A stretch of DNA of 64,000 nucleotides from assembly GCA_013399305.1 (NCBI GenBank), contig VXAI01000182.1, positions 1 through 64,000 on the forward strand, written 5' to 3'. How positions within the stretch are numbered: position 1 is the first letter of the stretch; the number at the start of each line of letters is the position of its first letter. This document shows, piece after piece, positions 61,285 to 64,000 of this stretch. The translations under genes and the position numbers were made by a program. Source of the DNA: Rostratula benghalensis. Taxonomy: Eukaryota; Chordata; Aves; Charadriiformes; Rostratulidae. The notes under the pieces are model-generated. The model did no database searches, was not told the origin of the DNA, and saw nothing but the letters and a program-made list of their open reading frames with translations.

Positions 61285-61447
61285 ACCTCATCTCTGGAGG
61301 CCAGACGGGATTTCATGTGTTTAAAAGAAAGAACATCTAGTTGAAGATGTCCCCACTCATTGCAGGGGGTGGGGTGGGGGGAGGCATGGACTAGGAGGCG
61401 TTTAAAGGTCCCTTCCAACACAAACTGTTGCATGAGTCTATGAAAAC
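61285..61447 (+). mobile_element. CR1 LINE, 3' terminal fragment
   Basis: Matches the CR1 3' end: CATCTCTGGAGGCCAGACGG, CATCTAGTTGAAGATGTCCC, CATTGCAGGGGGTGGGG, GGACTAGGAGGCGTTTAAAG, GTCCCTTCCAACACAAACTG and a TGAGTCTATGAAAA tail. About 160 bases remain, more diverged than the copy at 33.5 kb and from a different subfamily judging by the GTTGAAGATGTCC segment. Confidence 0.85.
61365..61381 (+). other. G-quadruplex-prone G-runs within CR1
   Basis: Runs of five, four and six G separated by single T. The six-G run can be split, so a quadruplex is possible. It expands the CAGGGGG motif normal at this place in CR1. Confidence 0.55.
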
Positions 61448-63843
61448 CCAAAGTATTCTCCCATAGATGGTGTCATTAATAATGCTTTATGCTCCAGATG
61501 TTCACACTCCCACAAACGTGGGAAAACAAAGCCAACTAAAGGGATGTTCTCTTTCCAGCATTTCATGGGGTAATTCTCATTTGACCTAGTTGTGAATACA
61601 TTTCATGCATACTGCCTATTCCAGAATACAGCCAGTCCTGTAATAACTATACTAACTATTGAAAGATGCAATGCTAATGAAAACCATGCCTTCAGGTGGG
61701 AACAGTGGTATCAGCCTCTCCAAAGCCTTAGGTGAAATAGGCGCAGGAAATTAAAATAAATTTATCTGTCACTAAAATGCAAAGTTACGACACAAACTGT
61801 ATTGAATCATTAGTCAAAGCTGTTGTATCAGATTTTTAGTAGACTGGATCATTTTATTTGTGTTATACTTACATATGTACCCCCGAGGACCACTAATGTT
61901 ATTTCTGCAATTGGGAAAGCCAAAGAAATCAATCTAAATTCCCTCTGCTCAGTTGCCTGGGAATCAAGCTGAACTCTCTGTTCCATAAACAGAGGAAGGG
62001 AGGAAGGAAAACAAACTGATGAATGAGAATGTTTAGAATGTGTTTATCTAAGCATTTGGCAAAGTCAAAATCAGATCATAAGATAAAGAAAATGGAGAAA
62101 GATGTTCCTGAAACTGTACAAACCATTTATGCCCACTATACTTAGTAGGGAAAAAATTCTCCAACTCTTTCCTTACTTGTAAGCAGATGCAGTAATTCTT
62201 CTAATTGCATCTAGATCTTAACTCTTACAACACCTCTCTTGTTCTTTATTCATAGTAACATCTGCACATTATTGACTGACTTGTTTTTCATCTTCAGTTT
62301 TAAAGCATTTTGTCAAACTACTATACTGTAGATCCCAAACTGAATCACGCAGTTAGGTAGCTTGTGACCTGTTACATGAGTGGCAGAATTAGGGGTATAA
62401 CCACAACAGTCTAACTTGGGTAGATCGGTTGTTTCCTCAAGTAAAGGCTCTAATGAGCTCCTAAAGTCTGACCTCTAGTATCTTTTAACCTGCTTCAGGA
62501 GGTAACATCTGGTTGTGGGGATAAAGAAAAAAAGATGATTATCAAGATTCAGCTCATCTTCCAATTACTCCTCTTAATTTTCCCTAATTTTTCTTAAAAC
62601 TTCCTTAATTTTACCATCCTCTTCTTTGGTCTTGGCTGTGGTGTCATTCTCATGTGTGGTATTAGCACAGCAAAAGCCAAGCCCTAAGGATGGCTGCTTT
62701 GATGATCCTCTCTCCTTGCTCATCCACTAGACTGCACCAAGTCTGTCAATTTGGGTAGGTGGGATAAAAGTTGCCATCAGGTGTGTCTATATATATATAT
62801 ATTCAGAACACAGCACAGAGATTATTTAAGAAACTTTTCTAGCTTTGAATTCAAAACTGTCATTTTATTTCTCTAGCAGACAATATAATTATTCCAGAAG
62901 AGTTAGGAAGCATAGAAATCCTTTACACAATGAATGCCTATGTTAAAAAATAATAAGAATTTGCAGAATGTATAAAACATGAGAAAGGTTTATACACAGA
63001 AATTGTGATTGAATACATTAAAATCAAAAGCAGGCAGAGAATGAATTAATTTGTTTCAAATGATAGTATATAGTTTAGTCAAGTTCTGTAATTTAATTTC
63101 AGTGAGCACTGTACTTCCTAATTATCTGCATACTAGCAAATCCATAAATAAAACATGAATTTTCTTTCTTGTATACCAAGTGTTCATGCACCAAAAAAAA
63201 TCCCTTAAACCCATCATTTTGGTAATGTCGATGTAAATAAGCCATCTATAAAACAGTGGTAGCAGGCAATAATGACTTTATGGGAACAAAAACATTCTCA
63301 TGAAGTTTTAAAGCAACTGATGACAAGCAATAAATTGTTACAGTTCCCCTGTAAAGATCACTCAGTTCATGCATAAAAATTTGAGGTACACGGAGATGTG
63401 CCTTCTTACAAGGCAAGTATTGTATTTAAAATTTTTGGTAGACTTGGCTGTGATATTTACTGGGACAAAGTGGGTATTTCTCACAAATATTCCTCATTTT
63501 GTAGCTGAGCCACAAAGCCTAGAGCTTAGACAACACATGTCGAAGAACCAGGAATATCCATCTGGGCACGTACAAACCAATGGAGAGGGGTTGGTCTAAC
63601 GTAAAAGAATCTGTTCACCTCTTCTGGTAACATTGCAGTAAGAATTAGAACCTGCTTTGATTTCTAGGTGTTGTCCTGTAGGAGTTTCATGCTGGAAACA
63701 GCAGGAAGTCTATTTAGGGAAAAGCAAGCTGTTCTTGGCTTTCTTGAGTCCCACAGGCGAATTTTAAAGCTGTTGGAGGTCCAGGGGTCTAGAAACTGCC
63801 AGAAAGCATGACCAGGGAAGTGGCTGATTCACTGGAAATAGAG
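61448..63843. other. Intergenic, no gene recognised
   Basis: AT-rich and gene-free by inspection. Contains a short TA microsatellite at 62788-62802. Confidence 0.6.
62788..62802. repeat. (TA)n microsatellite
   Basis: About seven and a half TA units. Confidence 0.85.
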
Positions 63844-63869
63844 NNNNNNNNNNNNNNNNNNNNNNNNNN
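63844..63869. other. Assembly gap (26 N)
   Basis: Twenty-six undetermined bases. Sequence on either side is ordinary AT-rich DNA. Confidence 1.
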
Positions 63870-64000
63870 TTCATTCTTAATAACAGTCAGGAAATAAACA
63901 ACGTGGTAAAGAGAAGTCAGGCAAATGGGGAAAAACAAACCCTGAAATAAAAAGAATATTGACTTAAATCAGTATAAATCACATAAACTTGACTGACTAT

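Overview
The window looks like bird nuclear DNA. The grounds are several copies of the avian CR1 retrotransposon, including two with the typical 3' tail, ancient MIR-type SINE remnants, and an ITPRIPL1-like gene with the acidic tract I recognise from avian members of that family. Nothing prokaryotic is present: no operons, no dense coding, no CRISPR array, and I found no tRNA or rRNA. The species cannot be fixed from what I see. All family assignments come from recognition by eye, not from searches.

The only gene I can support lies at the left edge on the minus strand, about 1.7 kb down to 0.06 kb. It is a short inositol 1,4,5-trisphosphate receptor-interacting protein-like 1 (ITPRIPL1) gene. 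A tiny first coding exon (1623-1640) is followed by a roughly 300-base intron with two plausible 3' splice sites, and then one large exon. The upstream acceptor gives a signal peptide but meets a stop after 29 codons. The downstream acceptor keeps the long frame open but skips the signal peptide. The long frame stops early at 213-215. A remnant of further coding sequence follows in the same frame to a TAA at 81-83, just before a polyadenylation signal at 60-65. The copy is therefore either a decaying paralogue or a remodelled, shortened one.

Upstream of the gene there is a CRE-like site, a duplicated piece of GC-rich flank and an internal CR1 fragment (about 1.9-2.25 kb). From there to 64 kb the sequence is an AT-rich, gene-poor stretch with stop codons in all frames. 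Recognisable relics are CR1 at 33.5, 38.9-39.5 and 61.3 kb, MIR-like SINEs at 4.6 and 46.8 kb (and weakly 53.4 kb), a possible CpG-rich LTR fragment at 20.5-20.8 kb, a possible palindromic DNA-transposon relic at 59.8 kb, homopolymer tracts, short tandem duplications and perfect palindromes. Two stretches (26.5-26.65 and 29.0-29.17 kb) and a CpG cluster at 31.2 kb are the best candidates for regulatory DNA, by composition and motif only. Two short runs of N mark assembly gaps.

I found no convincing new multi-gene system. The most interesting material is the splice and frame arrangement of the ITPRIPL1-like gene, its remodelled 3' end, and the candidate regulatory elements in the desert.
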